A stretch of DNA of 64,000 nt from Owenia fusiformis. Taxonomy: Eukaryota; Annelida; Polychaeta; Sabellida; Oweniidae. The stretch is taken from positions 15,795,754 to 15,859,753 of the forward strand of contig CAIIXF020000011.1 of the NCBI GenBank assembly GCA_903813345.2, in the 5' to 3' direction. Of this stretch, positions 11,935 to 24,370 are shown piece after piece (the stretch's first letter is position 1; every line of letters begins with the position of its first letter). Both the position numbers and the translations under genes were made by a program. The notes beneath the pieces were generated by a model that worked only from the letters and a program-made list of their open reading frames with translations, had not been told where the DNA came from and did not search any database.

Positions 11935-12045
11935 ACTGTACTGTATTGTACTGTACTGTACTACACTGTACTGTGCTGTACTGTACTGTACTGTACTGTA
12001 CTGTACTGTAAGTACTGTATTGTACTGTACTGAATTGTAAGTACT
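11935..12045. repeat. CTGTA pentanucleotide microsatellite
   Basis: An array of ACTGT/CTGTA pentamers with minor variants (TATTGTACTG, AAGTACTG). It directly follows the double-hairpin repeat. Confidence 0.95.
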
Positions 12046-12969
12046 GTAAGTTGTTTCCTGCAACTATCATATATCTGAAAATTCTAATGCTATTTCAAAA
12101 TAATAATTCTTATGATATTTTCACTAATTCCAAATAAATTCTTATGATATTTAATATGCTTTCCACATGAGTTTTTAGGATATTTCCATTAATTTTACTT
12201 GATATTTCTCCAAATGGCAGTTATAAGGTATTTCCATATAATTTAGAATGTTGGCACTAATTCTCTGTTTACAGATACCACAACCCTTTGAAACACTAAT
12301 ATTTAACTCCCAAACCCATTCTCTTTACATTACTGATGACCTAAGAGTATATCCCCTTTTCTAACATACTATCCGGCCGGATGCAAGCTATGCATTTAGT
12401 CTCAGACATACCACAGCAAAAATATTAATACAGAATAATTCAAAACTTACTTTCATGCTTAGTTCACCAAAAATCCACTCATGTCAACAACGAGGAGCAA
12501 GTGTAGATCAAAGTGCAATTCCACTGTTATATAATCATAATATCCTGCACACCATACCATATCCTTATGCTTCAATTGTGGTTTTAATAAATCAATCAAA
12601 CTATATTCTTCGACCGTATTACACCCACCTACACTTAGTGTACCAGCTGATATAAATCAATACACGGAAAAATAAAAATTGTTAGTCGATAGCTGCTGTC
12701 TAGCAATTCATTGTAAAGGTAACATAAAAAATTCCATTTCACTTATAACAAGGCCAATCCAAATGCTATATCCTCGTCCTTGGTTTTGATCAGGGGAGGG
12801 GGGATTTAAGCAAGTATTAGGATCCTAAGATGAGATTTTTTGTAAGATGAGTTTTTGTTCACAATTAACCAAGGCCAAGGCATAATTCAATTAGCCATTA
12901 TTTTCTATAAATATTAAAATATACATTCCCCAACCTCATGAGCTTTGACAAAGCCATTAGCATGCGAAA
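12046..12969. other. No gene supported
   Basis: A donor-like ACTTAC lies at 12447-12452 on the minus strand, but the adjoining frame has stops. No other feature was supported. Confidence 0.45.
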
Positions 12970-13083
12970 TATCACCACCTACCATTTGTTAAATACAATG
13001 AACACAAAACTCAAACCACCAACCACTGCCACAAAAAAACGTGGATACTTTAACAATCGTCACCACTTGTGGTGATTTTGCCA
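12970..13083 (+). repeat. TGTCACCAC-family repeat, copy 3
   Basis: It runs from TATCACCACCTACCATTTGTT to GTCACCACTTGTGGTGAT, in the same orientation as the rest of the family. Confidence 0.7.
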
Positions 13084-13169
13084 ATCCACAACCTATAACT
13101 TTAATTTTGCCAGAGCTCTACTTTTCACATAATGATAACAGGAGCTCTATAATAAACTGTGCATTTGGC

Positions 13170-13902
13170 AAAGGATAGGTATCGATATGGTGAACTGAAT
13201 TCAACAATGTTTTTCTCTTAAACCAATTATTGAAAGCATTCTATAAAGAAACATGATCCTTTATGTAATGTTGACTGATTGACAACAATTGAATACGAAA
13301 ATGATTTACATATATATGACTGTTTTTGTTAAGGTTTTTGTTTTTTAGTGTAATTGTTTTTTGTTCCTTTCTACCAATTCTTCAGAATGAAATAAAATGT
13401 CTCTCCGAACCTTGTTGGAACAAAATAGCATATACAATATTTTCTTAGACCTCTCAATATTACAGTTATCGTACAAAGGAAATTTTGGTTGATTTTACAA
13501 AATGTATGCAAAAACTTAAAACAAGACCCCCCAAAATAGATCAAAATTAATATTAACATTTTATTTAATTAAAAAGATACTTTTCTAAAATTAACCAAAC
13601 TTTCCTTGTTACAATTACAATATTGAGAGACCTAAACACATTGTGTTTATGTCATTTTGTTACAATGAGGTTCGGATAGATGTTTCATTTAATTCCGAAC
13701 AAATAAAATGATAAAAAGAAGTGTCTTATGTGTTTTCTAAAACAATATAGAGAAAAGGATATATATATGTTTCAAATTATAATGTTACCATCCAAAAAAT
13801 GACCATTAAATTGACGATGTGTAAAATTTTCAGAATCTTTTGATGACTGGTTTAAGAGAAATGCATGTTCAAAAAGTTTACCATATCGATACCACTCCTT
13901 TT
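13170..13902. mobile_element. Long-arm foldback element, ends unresolved
   Basis: The arms pair over about 360 bp. GGTATCGATATGGTGAACT near 13178 pairs with the GGTATCGATATGGTAAACT complement near 13890. CTCTTAAACCA, TCTCTCCGAACC and CCTCTCAATATT blocks recur inverted. It carries no TTAA or TA boundary that I could fix, and no clear target duplication. The short minus ORF at 13371-13559 lies in the arm and is not a gene. The GGTATCGA near the ends recalls the element at 10301. Confidence 0.7.
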
Positions 13903-15408
13903 ACACTTTTACATTTATTCAATTTGGCTGATTTTCAAGATACCATTGGATAACTAATTGTAAACTAATTTAATTGATGAAGGAACTTAAAATTGGCAAT
14001 TTTGTTTAGGATTGGTAAATCGCCAAATTAAATTCACAAATAAAATTAACACAATATACTGCACAGCAAATGGCTGATGGACTGATACATTATGTCAATA
14101 TGTTATGTCTGATTGCCATAAAGTACTTTTCTCATACAGTTAAACACCTTTTCTACCCTGAATCTCTACTGGCTAACCATACATGTCTTATCCTCTGACT
14201 GTGATGGAGAATTTTACAGTTTTGATGCTGCTAAGATCTTTACAATCTCAAATGGACCTTTCAATGACATGTCATTTATATGGCATGATTATTAAGTCAA
14301 TAAAAAGATATATACCAGGTATATAGAAAAAAATGTAGTGTCATAATTTTCTGACTGCACCATCTGATTGCGATTGGACATTACAATAGGCCAGATTGGA
14401 GAATCATCTCTCATTTTAAGAGTATCTACAAAAAGTCAAATACCATTGAAGGGTACTCTTTTATTATTAAATTCTCAGGTTGTCTACTACACTGTCAATT
14501 ACTGGCCACAGTATTGTGTTCCAAACAAAGAAGATCCCTTTAATTTTTCAATCATTCCTTCTGAGAAAATATGATTAAATGTACATGATGGTCACCCCCC
14601 CCCCACCAAATAAAAAATCAGATCTTCAGTTTGTTTTGAAATGGAAAGAAGAATTTGGAGTAAGGTGACCTTATTAGAGGAGAGAGAAAGTGGGTGTGGC
14701 TCACCACAGCCAGTCAGATCGATTCTCAAGTGCACATATTCATTATTTAAACGCTATCATATTCTATGCCATAACGATAATTAATCATGGGTTGAAACAA
14801 ATCATCATGCTTCTATATTTTAGACACATTCCTATATTGACAAATCACTTGAGAAATATATGTTTCATAGTTTAAATCATGTTCTAGCATTGAAAGACAA
14901 TGTACATATTTATAAAAGACCAAATCGCGGAAAAAATCCATGCCATTCACTCCAAGAAAATTGATATTTTCTGGTTGTGTTAACTGCGCCCTGGGAGAAA
15001 AGAAAGGGATTACCAATAACTATTAACTTATATAAACAAAGCATGCTGACAATTTAAGCAACAGTACTTCAATTTGACCAAATGGGAGACCTAGTGTCAT
15101 TACTTATTGAACAGCCTGTATACGTATATCAGGCAGGTGTATTAGTTTTCATTGAACAACCCTCATACTACCCTTTTCAAGAATTTTATTTTCTAAATTA
15201 AAAGAGAGTTTCATGAATACTCTGAGTACGAGTTAATCTTTTAATGCAGAACCTTACAGACTGATATCCAATAAGATTAGGTTTAACATATTTTTAGTAA
15301 CCCAATCAAAATTGCTGTCGTATAATTTTACCAAGTCTCATTCAAGAGTTTAAAGTAATATCTTTAACAAAATGTTTTTTAATCACATTTTAGAAAATTT
15401 AATCTATA
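13903..15408. other. No gene supported
   Basis: AT-rich. It includes a C run at about 14597-14606 and ORFs at 14368-14574, 14690-14875 and 14813-15016. None has a splice pair or protein-like composition. Confidence 0.5.
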
Positions 15409-15584
15409 GTAAAACCTGTCTTAGTGAACACCTCTCTCTAGTGAACACCTGTGTCTAGTGAACACCTCTTCTCAGCACATACCCCACTGACTTTTGTATA
15501 AAATCGCCTTTCAATAGTGAACACCTACCTCTAAGTGAACACATTTTTGTGGCTCCATAGGTGTTCACTATACACAGGTTTTAC
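15409..15584. mobile_element. Small MITE with GTAAAACCTGT ends (copy C)
   Basis: The left end GTAAAACCTGTCTTAGTGAACACC is inverted at the right as GGTGTTCACTATACACAGGTTTTAC. Between them are three or four AGTGAACACCT units. It is related to repeats at 757-905 and 3595-3855. No clear target duplication was found. Confidence 0.7.
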
Positions 15585-16409
15585 CTTATTTTTAATTTAA
15601 GTTGAAAAAATATGAAGAGTTCAAAGCAATTATCAAGAGCACATCAACTGGGAGGTTTATGATCTACCTATGAAACATATATGAATTATTTTTATGAGTG
15701 ATATAAAAAAATGATAAATGATACAATTCATGGCTTAACTTACAGTTTAATGCCTTGATTGATGACATTTTCAAGATATATTGCTTATTACATGGAAATC
15801 ATATGTTATACTGATGAACCGTAATTACCCAATGGCGAGCATTAAGCAATAGAAAAATCAAAAAACAGATGTTTTTTATCATTGGGAAGTATATTTATTG
15901 TTTTAACCGCAGGTCAGAAAAGTGTCTCAAATGCATGACCAAATTAAAAAAATATTGAATATACCTCGGGTGAAATGTTGACTTTGTTTACAGTTTATAG
16001 AAGGCGTAAATACGGTCATGTTCGAATGTCAAATGACATATTATATAACAATAAGGGAATATATATCTCACATAAAATTTGCTTTATTCATGAATAAAGC
16101 AAATAAATAAGAATCTACATATACAACTTTATTGATATTTGCATTAAATGTGCCCATCATGTAATTATCCATTTTGGTATTCATAGCTCTTTAAAATATA
16201 AGACTTATCTTAACAAATGATGTCAAAGGGATTAGTGGGAGATTCATAAAAGAAGGAGACAATTTTCTCCAATTATTTTCACCAAAATCGCCTATTATTT
16301 GAGGAATTTTGAAAATGTTTCCTTTTTTCTGACATTATCCTTAATGCCGTAAATTTTAATGAAATGCTTACATTGTAATGCTATAGTTAAGATTTAATTT
16401 AAAAACAAA
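15585..16409. other. No feature seen
   Basis: AT-rich sequence with no supported gene or repeat. Confidence 0.5.
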
Positions 16410-16575
16410 CCACCTGAGATTTTAAAAACAGGCTTGCACCCACCTGAAAATCCATTTGCACCCACTTGAAAATGAGAAAAATCATGAAAACTGGGCATAT
16501 TTTTACAATTTTCGGTCTGGATTGTGAAAATGAGAATTTGCACCCACTTGAGAAAATATCTCGGGGAGAACACTG
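16410..16575 (-). mobile_element. Truncated CAGTG-TCTCC MITE
   Basis: A reverse-orientation copy of the 206-bp family typified by 24371-24576. The end with GGGGAGAACACTG is present, followed by blocks reading GTGGGTGCAA on the other strand. The distal end is lost near 16410. Confidence 0.75.
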
Positions 16576-17610
16576 TAGTGTGAACAAAATATTGAAAGGG
16601 TGAATAGTTCCTTGTACCCTAGGCTTGGAAATTTGGACTCAGCTAGCCAGGTAAAAAAACAATAGGATATGACATTAAAATAAATTTCCCTTTCCTCTAT
16701 ACATTTCCAGACCTGCCACCTGAGTGAATGTAATAATGTAACATTATCGCTTTCACCTTCTACCTATATATTTATCAAATTAGCCATGTTCACTTAAATT
16801 AGGATTACCCGAGTGTTACGAAGATCATTGACGGCAGACTTATTACCCAGAATACCTAGCTTGTGACATTTGCTCGAGGAGTCATTTTCTTTTAACATAT
16901 TACGTAAGCCTATGAATAAAGCATTGCAGACATTCTTTTAAATCAGAGATAAAAGCAAAAATGAACGAGTCAGAGTGAAACAATGTTAACATACTTGAAG
17001 ACAACACTGCATTTTAGAATAATACGAAATATTTTACAATTTCATTCAAATTTTTAAAGAAACTTGAAAGAATTAAAATTGCCAATAAAGTTTCCACCGA
17101 TGGGAGATCGACTGATCGATAGCTTTCAGGGGCCACTCAAAGCCTTTTAGCAGCCCATGTGCTTGTCAGTTAATCATGATAAATTATGGTCTGTAGTCAG
17201 ATCTAATGTCTTATTATAACTTTTCCTTAAGTGGAGGGATACAACCGTATTGACAACCATTGAAAATCCTTGACAACAATTGGAAATGCTTGAAAATCCT
17301 TGAAAATCCATTAACAACCACTTTAGAACCATTGAAAATGACTGAAAATCTATAACAAACATTGCAACCGCAACTACACACCTTCCCCATCTGGCAGGCC
17401 CGATTGACAAATAAAAATTGTAGACAACTACCGATACCAGTTAAAAAGGAAAAAATAGCCTACTGTACTTACACATTGTCAGTTCTAAATATGTGTAGCC
17501 TACTCTCTGATATATGTATTAAGAATGGGATATACGAAAGCTTTGTTATAAAAAATGTAAAATATAATATACATGTATTCTATAATAAATCAAGGCGTTA
17601 ATATGCAAAA
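16576..17610. other. No gene; short CATTGAAAATC tandem motif
   Basis: At 17245-17350 the word TTGAAAATC/TTGACAAC is repeated several times (degenerate short tandem repeat). Related words occur at 18075-18130. A splice-like 28-nt segment at 16622-16649 was judged chance. Confidence 0.5.
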
Positions 17611-17695
17611 TGTCACCACAATTTGTTGTAGATTCATACTGCTGATTGCCAACCGCCGTCACAAAAACGGAGACCATAACTTTTTGGTGGTGACC
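17611..17695 (+). repeat. TGTCACCAC-family repeat, copy 4
   Basis: A shortened copy starting TGTCACCACAATTTGTTG and ending TTTGGTGGTGACC. It is preceded by CAAGGCGTTAATATGCAAAA, a leader seen before other copies. Confidence 0.7.
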
Positions 17696-17762
17696 TAAAA
17701 ACTCTGATGGATGAAAATAAAATCAATGGCAATGGCAAGAAAATGAATAAACACAAGGAGCA

Positions 17763-17848
17763 CGTGCGTCTCAAACTAGCAACCTCGTGTTTACGGCGAC
17801 CAATCGCCTAGCCCGAACGTGCTGGCGCTCAAGCCCTCTCGGCCAACT
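17763..17848 (-). repeat. tRNA-like SINE head or tRNA pseudogene
   Basis: On the minus strand, GGCCGAGAGGGCTTGAGCGC resembles a tRNA A-box region of the Ser/Leu type. About 45 nt later GAGGTTGCTAGTTTGAGACGC resembles a degenerate B-box. The structure is not a functional cloverleaf (B-box mismatches, unusual middle), so a SINE head or tRNA-derived pseudogene is likelier. Confidence 0.5.
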
Positions 17849-17959
17849 CGACAAAACAGACGAACAGCACAGACATAAAATGAAAAGCAATGTTGATTTG
17901 GACCACAAATCTAGACAGATGGACGGAAGGACTAAAGAACAGAAGAACCAAAGGAACTG

Positions 17960-18060
17960 GATAGATGCATGTATTACACTTTGCATTCACTCTAAATTGC
18001 TTCTTAAAAGAGAGTTTCGTCTTGACTTTGCACGCAGGGTAGATGCATATCTGACCCCAC
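17960..18060. repeat. Fragment of dispersed TTTGCATTC/AAGAGAG repeat
   Basis: CTTTGCATTCACTC, CTTCTTAAAAGAGAG, TTCGTCTT and GCACGCAGGGTA occur together. Similar blocks are at 4685-4790 and 32715-33005. The ORFs crossing here are not supported as genes. Confidence 0.45.
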
Positions 18061-18314
18061 AGAATATCTGTTTGAGCCAAAATCCATTGAGAACCACTGA
18101 CAACGACTGAGACCCATTGAGAACTGAACTAAAAAACCTTAAGAAAGCAAAATCAATATATGATGTATGCACTATCAAAACTGCTTGAAAAATAGAGAAA
18201 TCACATCACACTGTGTGTAAAACTAAGTATTCATAAAAGACGGGTATTACATAAGGTAATTCTTTATTGTGGCGCTAAAATCATTATAATGTACAAATCT
18301 ACTGATTTATAATA

Positions 18315-19404
18315 GTACCCTGGACAGGTTGTATGATGCAGTCGTTTTTTACTCTATATTTGCAATAGAACAACCATTCTTATTAAAATTTTCATATTTT
18401 ATTCTAGAGACAATTTCCAACATGAAAAAAAAATATCTTAACCAAATTCCTAATTTTATGATTTTGATAGGCTTTTTTCAAAAACACTCCACTGTCAATA
18501 AAATACAGGTTTCGTTTGAACAATTAAACTTTTAACGTCATTTCAAAGATTGTCTTAGTTATTGAATTTTTGGCAGCCTAAAGTCTTTCCAGATGTATTT
18601 GATGCCATATTAATTATGGCTGATTATTGTAATTCATTTTTGTCATATTCAATAGGCCTAATATTATTACAGTGCATTAGGCCAATGAAAAACTTGTCAC
18701 TCTGGGTCACGTTTCCTCTGAAAACGCACCTTTTTCTCCACTGGGTTTTTCCGCCACCGTCACCCAGCATGCAAGCCCGTGGCACGTAAATTGTACCATG
18801 CTTTTAAAATGTCAGGTCTCCCTGACAATTTCATTACAAAATTTGACACAGCTATATTAACATCTCGGAAGTATCTAATGCCAAGAATACTTGAAATTGG
18901 AGATTCGTAATGTTTCACTTCATTTTGGACAGTATTGAACAGTTTGATCGGGTTGAACTCATGTCCATGGACAAGAAGATTGACCTCCTCTATCTGGGCT
19001 CAATCTAGGGAATGCTTCACAAAACGAGACCAACAAGTTTTTATTGGCCTAATGCACTGTAATAATATTGAATATGACTCAAGTGATAACAATAATCAGC
19101 CATAATTATTAATATGGCAACATATATATCTGGAAAGACTTTAGGTGGCCGAAAATTCAATAGTCAGACAATATTTGAAATGACGTTAAAAGTTCAATTG
19201 TTCAAGCAAAAACCTGTATTTTATTGACAGTGTAGTGTTTTTGAAAAAAGCCCGTCAAAATCATTGGGAATTTCGTTAAAATATTTTTTTTCCATGTTGG
19301 AAATTGTCTCCAGAATAAAATATGAAAATTTTAATAAGAATGGTTGTTCTATTGCAAATATAGAGTAAAAAAATGACTGCATCATACAACCTGTCCGGGG
19401 TACT
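18315..19404. mobile_element. 1.09-kb foldback element of GTACCCCGGACAGG family
   Basis: TA flanks both ends. The termini GTACCCTGGACAGGTTGTATG and, reversed, GTACCCCGGACAGGTTGTATG begin inverted arms of about 390 bp (about 18315-18705 and 19015-19404). About 300 bp of unrelated sequence lies at the centre and has no recognisable protein. A 382-bp relative with the same ends is at 45157-45538. The TA duplication is consistent with Tc1/mariner mobilisation. Confidence 0.85.
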
Positions 19405-19406
19405 AT

Positions 19407-20046
19407 ATAATATAAATTTTTAGATGATAAAATTAATTTTTCATGATTTGAAAATTACACACACACCCCACTGGCAGATTGGCAGATTAGGGGGGGGGGG
19501 GGGGCTGGGCCCACATTTGGGTTTTAGGGGCCCAAATGTTTTTCCCCGCAAGCGCGGACGTTTTTTCTCTGACCTGAAATTTGGGCCCCCCCCTTGTTGG
19601 TTCCCAGATCCGCCCCTGCACCCGAAAGATTATAAATGAATGATAAATCAACTCTTATTAAAATTCATTGAACCGCCTCTCTCACAATATGTTAACTCAA
19701 AGAATATTCATTGAAAACCTAACCTAACCATATTTGTTTTCTCTACATTTACTATTATTTAACTGATATTAATTACACCACTTGAGAGTATTGGCATTCT
19801 ACTGGGAAATCTAGGGGTTCTTCTATAAAGGAAATACATAGCAATATGATCACTACTTGCCTATTCAGTAAATAATGTGTTTTATGAGTTCAATTGTAGG
19901 ACTACCTCAATGATGTCATGACATGGTTTACTGCTTCCAGTATTAGGAAAATTGACAATTCAGTCTAGGGGTTCTTCTATGAAAGAAAAACAAAATATGA
20001 AATGTTTAAGTTTTGATATTTAGACCATGGGCGAGGGGGTAAATAT
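19407..20046. other. No gene; G-run near 19491
   Basis: A run of about 15 G lies at 19489-19505 beside GC-rich GGGCCC words. Two copies of TCTAGGGGTTCTTCTATRAA occur at 19810 and 19965. No gene was supported. Confidence 0.5.
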
Positions 20047-20330
20047 TAGAGGTGTCACAGATATCGGGTTTTGTTCCGACCCATGGAATTCAAGGCTCTC
20101 GGGTTGGAACAATAGAACAAAAAATCAACATTTCAATTTGGTTCCGGAACAAGAAAATCTTACCCTTTCATAGCTTTTGGCCCTCAAATCAACACAAAAC
20201 AGCATTTTTCTTTCATTTTTTGCACTGAAAGAAATTCATTCTTCAACTTCCAAAATGTTATGAGAGATTTTCATTCCAGAGCCGAAAGTTCCGCACCATT
20301 CCAATTTTTTGGGGCTCCGTGACACCTTTA
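20047..20330. mobile_element. hAT-like MITE with TARAGGTGTCAC ends
   Basis: The left end TAGAGGTGTCACAGA matches the reversed right end TAAAGGTGTCACGGA. The flanks GTAAATAT and GTAAATAC form an 8-bp duplication with one mismatch, the length expected for most hAT elements. It is 284 bp with no coding sequence. Confidence 0.8.
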
Positions 20331-20387
20331 GTAAATACTGCTAGAGATGGCACTCCCCAGAATCTTATTTAAGGAATAGTGATATAT

Positions 20388-20440
20388 AATAGATATTGAT
20401 TGATTGATTGACTGATTGATTGGTTGATTGATTGATTGAT
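20388..20440. repeat. GATT tetranucleotide microsatellite
   Basis: A GATT/ATTG array with occasional substitutions (GACTGATTG, TGGTTGATT). Confidence 0.95.
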
Positions 20441-20497
20441 AATTTTTGTTTAATTCTTTTTGCATATTATAGCTTACTATCAAACTCTTTCATTTTT

Positions 20498-20734
20498 TCA
20501 ATTATCCTGTATGTCAATATTAAGCATACGTATAACATTCAACTCTTCAATCAGTATGTCCCTTATTGCCACAATGCTAGATTCTTCAAAAGAAGATGAA
20601 TTCATTGCCAATGGTTTATTATGATAAATCGATCCCTTTGACCTATCCCAAACTGAATTGTATCCATAATTCAATACATAAACCATATCCAGGAAATCAC
20701 ATTTTATAAAACCTGCCACCAATGTTTTTCAACT
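20498..20734 (-). CDS. Unassigned minus-strand ORF, doubtful
   Basis: An open stretch of about 79 codons ends in TGA at 20498-20500. It reads with protein-like composition (for example GFIKCDFLDMVYVLNYGYNS and IRDILIEELNVIRMLNIDI). The only nearby acceptor, GGTGGCAG, has a poor pyrimidine tract. The upstream in-frame stop lies immediately before the ORF. It could be a terminal exon, a decayed retroelement piece or chance in AT-rich DNA. I do not recognise the peptide. Confidence 0.2.
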
Positions 20735-20737
20735 TTG

Positions 20738-22250
20738 GCAGTCACCACATGTATATTTTGTATGTATTAAAATTGAATAAAGAAGAATAAAAAAACAAAA
20801 ACATTTTATATTATATTGTCTAGATTCCATGGGAACATACCAACTGAACAAAAATTCTTGAAAACAACATAAATATGAACTGATTTTATCCTATACTAGG
20901 TTCAGGATATTGGGAATATCCAAAGGTAAGGGAAGATATGTTATCTTCCTCCTGTGACAGGATCTAATGCCATATAAATGAACCACCCACTGAAAAATAC
21001 ATTGACAATCACAGCACGTCCCGAAATAGGATAAAATGTTTTTATAATACCAGAGAGGAAATGAAAATTTTTGTACAGGCTTAATGGCAATAAAAAGTAT
21101 GTTAGACGAGATATAAGAGCTTCCTGTATTGGTGAGATAAAAATGTCGATAACCCATCAAACATAACTCATCAGATGAAGCAATGTAGATTGAATAACAT
21201 GTAACAATACACGATGGTTCCATTCACAACAGACTCTACTTTTTCTTCATAATATCAGGTATGAATACAAAACCTCCCAATGACTGAGCACATGAGAAAG
21301 CTCCTTGAAAACAACTTCTTTAATTTTGTAAAGAGGTAACGCTCAAAACGGTAATTCTAGAGCATTGAAATAATCAGAGGACATACCTATGGCAACTCAT
21401 ATCCCTTATTTGATAGTTTATATACTAGCCAAACGAAATTATTGACATCAAAATTGCCAATTTCTCTAAATTAAGCAGGAGAATGTAGATAATAATGATC
21501 TTAAATATAAACAGCAGTTCTGATATGTTCTGTTGAAGAACAGAAAGTCATTTGGATGACCAGACAAATGGCCGGGTGCCCAGTTGCCCTATGTGAGCCA
21601 AAAAGTAAAATGACTCAAATTAAAGATTATTTATTCTAGACACCTTAAGAATATTTACACTTAATTACAGTATGACATTTATAAGCCTATCATGTTATAA
21701 AAAATCCATAACGGAAGAATGATATCATTTAAGTCTATTTTTAGAAAGGCAATATAAAAATAAGTATAAGACAGGGAAAACTCGATTAGACACAAGATGA
21801 AATGGTATTTTCTTACCTTGTATTAGTTACAGCATGAAGATTAAAGAGATGCCTTCCTTATTTGCATTAGAAAACCAACTGTCATACGCTGCCTTTAAAT
21901 CCCTTTGCTTCCCTCCCATAAAACATCCTCCCACTCATGTTTATATAAGCAATTTCTTCAAAGCGACTGGATATCAGTAAAACTTTTGATATCTCAAATG
22001 TAGTTTAGAATATGAAGTTCATGTATTTTGGTTGAATGCATCGTAATTCTTCTCATTTTCGATTGATATTTCAGCAAAGGTAGTAGTGTTCGGAAGATTT
22101 CATTTACAAGTAGTGACACCTATTCATCATATCCTTCCACGTAAATTATAAAGAGGAGCTTCTATGTGACATTTAGAATAATAAAAATGATATACAATGA
22201 ACCAAAAGAAAATAAATGTGTTTGAGACACAAAAAATTAATTAAACAGAA
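20738..22250. other. No supported gene
   Basis: The minus ORF at 20891-21223 has cysteine- and tyrosine-rich random composition and no splice pair. At 21837 the minus strand has a good donor (ACAAG/GTAAGA) about 110 bp downstream of TATATAAA, but the intervening frame stops just before it. A non-coding first exon is possible but unproven. Confidence 0.4.
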
Positions 22251-22251
22251 G

Positions 22252-23030
22252 TAATTAAGTTACCTTCAATATTAAGTAAGTTACCTTTGATACAAATTAA
22301 GTTACCTTCAATACAAGTCAATAAAGATAAAGTTACTTTCAATATAAATTCAGTTACCTTCAATATAAACCAAGTTACCTTCAATATAAATCAAGTTACC
22401 TTCAATACATATTAAGTTACCTTCAATACAAATTAAATAACCTTTAATATAAATTAAGTTACCTTCAATGTAAATCAAGTTACATTCAATACAAATCAAG
22501 TAACCTTCAATATAAATCAATTTACCTTCAATACAAATCAAGTTACCTTCAATACAAATAAATTTACTTTCAATATAAATTAAGTTACCTTCAATATAAA
22601 TCAAGTTACCTTCAATACAAATCAAGTTACCTTCAATACATATTATGTTACCTTCAATACAAATAAATTTACCTTCAATATAAATCAAGTTACCTTCAAT
22701 ACAAATCAAGTAACCTTCAATACATATTATGTTACCTTCAATACAAATAAATTTACTTTCAATATAAATCAAGTTACCTTCAATATAAATCAAGTAACCT
22801 TCAATACAAATTAAGTTACCTTCAATACAAATTAAGTTACCTTCAATACAAATTAAATTACCATCAATATAAATAAAGCTACCTTCAATATAAATAAAGC
22901 TACCTTCAATATAAATTAAGTTACTTTCAATATAAATTAAGTTACCTTCAATACAAATTACACTTCCTTCAATATATATATATAGAGTTAACCTTCAATA
23001 CATATTAAGTTACCTTCAATACAAATTCAC
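22252..23030. repeat. 21-bp satellite, about 37 units
   Basis: Head-to-tail units of AAGTTACCTTCAATATAAATC and variants (TATAAATC, ACAAATCA, ACATATTA). Because 21 is a multiple of three, the minus strand stays open for 147 codons (22350-22793), giving a heptapeptide repeat of the type IYIEGNL. No start context, splice site or flanking exon supports translation, so I treat the ORF as a by-product. Confidence 0.95.
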
Positions 23031-23731
23031 ATGTTAATATTTTCCTTGACTTATCTCACATGAAAGAGTTTGTTATCAATTTCTGAATAATAACATTAAT
23101 ACCTAACATCTTAGGACAATACGCATAGAGTTAATCCTTTCATATTTTGTATTCCTTTTTTAAATAATTGATTTTTGTAATCACAATGTTTATTTTATAA
23201 GATCATAGGCCTTTCATCCTTATAGTTTCAGAAACAAGCTGCTCATTATAAATAATGGATCTGATTTATTATAGTAAGATAAGCTTATATCATATTACTG
23301 TAAACCCATGAGTATTAAATAATATCTTTAAATTTACCTTTTATCTACTTCTTATATGATCGATTATATTCTATACTTTCTATTAACAGTGTCAGTTTCT
23401 CCGATGACTTCCAAGTTACATTTCAAATGCAAACACCTGCTAATTTGAACTTTTTTGACCCACTCTAATGACAGGATATTATTTTATCCTTGCAATGCAT
23501 CAATATCTGCTTTCACTTGCTGCGCTCATTCATGCAGTTTTAGATTTCAACTCATGGATAAAAATAATATCACATGACATCAGATGGTTTCTTATGTAAC
23601 ATGTAAATTGATTTTAAAAATCTGAGACCTCATTAAACCATTTTTCTGTACTGTATATTGAATATTGACCATTTAGTATTATATCGATGTCATATATATA
23701 CCAGAATGTGAAACTAAGGATATGTTTATAA
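23031..23731. other. No feature seen
   Basis: AT-rich sequence without a supported gene or repeat. Confidence 0.5.
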
Positions 23732-23735
23732 TTAA

Positions 23736-24025
23736 TCTCTTGAATCCCAGGCTCTAAAATCGGTTGAAACCAAAGAATTTTTCATTTTTGCCACCTTTTG
23801 ACATTTTACTACATACCTATACAACTTTAGATGCTCAACTTAGTAAAAATTGGACGACAGAGATCATTTCTACTAATTTTAGAACAATTTTTATATAAAT
23901 TGGTCGAAATTTTTTAAATAAGAGCAATTTTAGTGAAAAATTTGTGATGGATTTTCTCATCTCTCTGGGTTTCAAGGTCATTTCTGAAGTGACAAGAAAT
24001 CTCGTCACTCCAGGTAGTCAAGAGG
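23736..24025. mobile_element. piggyBac-type MITE, TTAA-flanked (copy 1)
   Basis: TTAA lies at 23732-23735 and 24026-24029. The ends TCTCTTGAATCCCAGG and, reversed, CCTCTTGACTACCTGG are inverted. It is 290 bp with no ORF. A second copy at 50351-50585 shares the ends and much of the interior (GGTTGAAACCA, TTTTGACATTTTACTACATAC, GGGTTTC.AGGTCATTTCTGA). Confidence 0.85.
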
Positions 24026-24370
24026 TTAAAACAATTGGAGACTGCAAGCATAAATTCTTGGGGCAGTAATGGCAATTATGTCATCATCTCATAATACATT
24101 GATTCTTTAGGAGAGTTGTTAATTTTTAACATCGATTAGTTTAGTCGTTGCGGTTTCCGCAAGGAAATGAGTTGATTTGATAATGGCTAGTTCTGCGTGG
24201 GTCCAATTATCCCAAAGCTATTCATTGTTTAACGTCTTTCCCTATAATAACAAGACATTTTGTGAATAATGCAACTATAACACAGACGCCTTCTAGAAAT
24301 AATCCTGAACCATCACACGAAATATGACAAAAAATCTGATTGTGATTCAAAATCTTTTTAAAAAAATACC

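Noticed and set aside
16622-16649. Plus-strand 28-nt micro-exon (LGNLDSASQ)
   Set aside because: Very short and with a weak donor (GTAAAA). Such pairs are expected by chance in 64 kb.
17763-17848. Functional tRNA gene
   Set aside because: Degenerate B-box and non-pairing arms; SINE head or pseudogene fits better.
22350-22793. 147-residue heptapeptide-repeat protein
   Set aside because: Unit length of 21 bp keeps any stop-free frame open. No exon signals. Kept only as a low-interest test.
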